From: Verrucomicrobia subdivision 3 bacterium UBA7542
GTDB taxonomy: Bacteria > Verrucomicrobiota > Verrucomicrobiia > Limisphaerales > UBA11358
DNA: 5,488 nt
Direction of reading: 5' to 3'
Assembly: GCA_002479245.1 (NCBI GenBank)
Contig: DLMG01000244.1
Span: 1 to 5,488 of the forward strand
Made by a program: the position numbers and the translations under genes. Each line of letters opens with the position of its first letter. Positions within the stretch are counted from its first letter, which is position 1. The notes under the pieces were generated by a model. It had not been told where the DNA came from, did not search any database, and was given only the letters and a program-made list of their open reading frames with translations. Shown here piece after piece: positions 5,025 through 5,488 of this stretch.

Positions 5025-5309
5025 TTATTTTCGCTGTCCTTTTAGCCAAAGCGAAACTTCGTCGTGGTTCATCACATCGTAAGCAACTAGGGCTTTTCCG
5101 TCATGAATAAACACCACCTGCCATTGCAGATGCACACGGATTTCATAGGAGCGCCGGGCCAGTTTGCGAAGCCCAAGCCCCCGATGTTGATGCGGATCGC
5201 CAAAAGCGGAGCCAACGTCAGCAATGGCTTTGGCGGCTTTTTCCCGCACGACCGGCGGCAGCTTGTCCGCCGTCTTTTTGATTCGTTCCGAGAGCAGAAC
5301 GCGAATCAT
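5025..5309 (-). CDS. RelE/ParE-superfamily toxin of a type II toxin-antitoxin module
   Basis: 94 residues, the normal size for a RelE/ParE toxin. The N-terminal strand MIRVLLSERIKKTADKLP leads into two helices (about 18-36). The beta-sheet core follows: GLGLRKLARRSYEIRVHLQWQV (44-65), VVFIHDGKALVAYDVM (65-80) and NHDEVSLWLK (81-90). The 'L.kL....yEiRv...w.v.f' layout and terminal 'H-D-E-V' segment are typical of this superfamily, whose members either cut mRNA in the ribosome (RelE) or poison gyrase (ParE). Arg and His residues in the sheet (Arg58, His60, His82) favour an RNase but do not settle it. It is translationally coupled to the antitoxin: its ATG overlaps the antitoxin stop (ATGA, 5309-5306). 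Antitoxin-first order is the usual one, and the antitoxin-toxin complex would be expected to repress a promoter beyond the right edge. Confidence 0.85.
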   Translation of the reverse strand: MIRVLLSERIKKTADKLPPVVREKAAKAIADVGSAFGDPHQHRGLGLRKLARRSYEIRVHLQWQVVFIHDGKALVAYDVMNHDEVSLWLKGQRK

Positions 5310-5488
5310 AACTTGCCGGTGAAGGGTGCCAGCTTGCCCGCTTTACGCGACAAGGTGATTTCAGCCAGCGCGGAATCTTCCGCCGCCGTTGCCTGGGCCA
5401 GCGTCACCCCGTATTCGTCCAACGCCGGAAAATCACTGGGGCGAAACGGCAGGCCGCGCAATTTAACCATTTGCGCAAAAAACATGGA
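5306..5488 (-). CDS. RelB/DinJ-type antitoxin, N-terminus beyond the window
   Basis: This frame is open from the right edge to the TGA at 5308-5306, which overlaps the toxin ATG by 4 bases. The visible 60 residues begin SMFFAQMVKLRGLPFRPSD. The phrase 'fF..qm....GLPF' is the hallmark of the end of the RelB/DinJ ribbon-helix-helix domain, where 'F..q......glPF' follows the DNA-binding part. The ATG at 5485 is therefore probably internal, and the DNA-binding strand and first helix lie outside the window. The C-terminal part (ALDEYGVTLAQATAAEDSALAEITLSRK, broken here after DSALAE) is the toxin-neutralising, flexible region. It probably represses its own operon and blocks the toxin at 5025-5309 by direct binding. 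An alternative, a complete 59-residue protein starting at 5485, would lack a DNA-binding domain and is less likely. Confidence 0.75.
   Translation of the reverse strand, partial: SMFFAQMVKLRGLPFRPSDFPALDEYGVTLAQATAAEDSALAEITLSRKAGKLAPFTGKL

Overview
The window looks like a chromosomal segment of a bacterium from the PVC group, most likely Verrucomicrobiota (Limisphaerales/Pedosphaerales-like). This is an inference. It rests on G+C-rich housekeeping genes, the near absence of Shine-Dalgarno sequences, and intergenic palindromic repeats of a style I associate with those genomes. No rRNA, tRNA, CRISPR array or intact insertion sequence is visible.

Left half (1-2177), minus strand, transcribed right to left: rnhB (RNase HII), then yraN (UPF0102, nuclease fold), then a membrane protein with a TPR-like cytoplasmic domain that runs off the left edge. 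The rnhB-yraN pairing is a widespread bacterial arrangement. Both gaps between these genes hold repeats: a CGTCCT-repeat hairpin between rnhB and yraN, and a head-to-head pair of REP-like hairpins between yraN and the TPR gene.

Centre (2178-2997): a divergent intergenic region packed with a 146-bp composite palindrome and three tandem 10-mers. It is followed on the plus strand by a 176-aa conserved-looking protein of unknown role with an N-terminal CarD/UvrD-tail (Tudor/SH3-like) motif.

Right half (3207-5488): two adjacent plus-strand genes, 12 bases apart, clearly AT-richer than everything around them (32-40% G+C in hand-counted 60-base samples, against 58-60% in rnhB and the 2467 gene). 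The first encodes a coiled-coil protein with two membrane segments. The second encodes a soluble alpha/beta protein that I do not recognise. This pair is the best candidate for an acquired, undescribed accessory module, but its function cannot be read from the sequence. Converging on it from the right edge is a RelB/DinJ-RelE type II toxin-antitoxin pair on the minus strand. The antitoxin is cut by the window edge and overlaps the toxin start by 4 bases.
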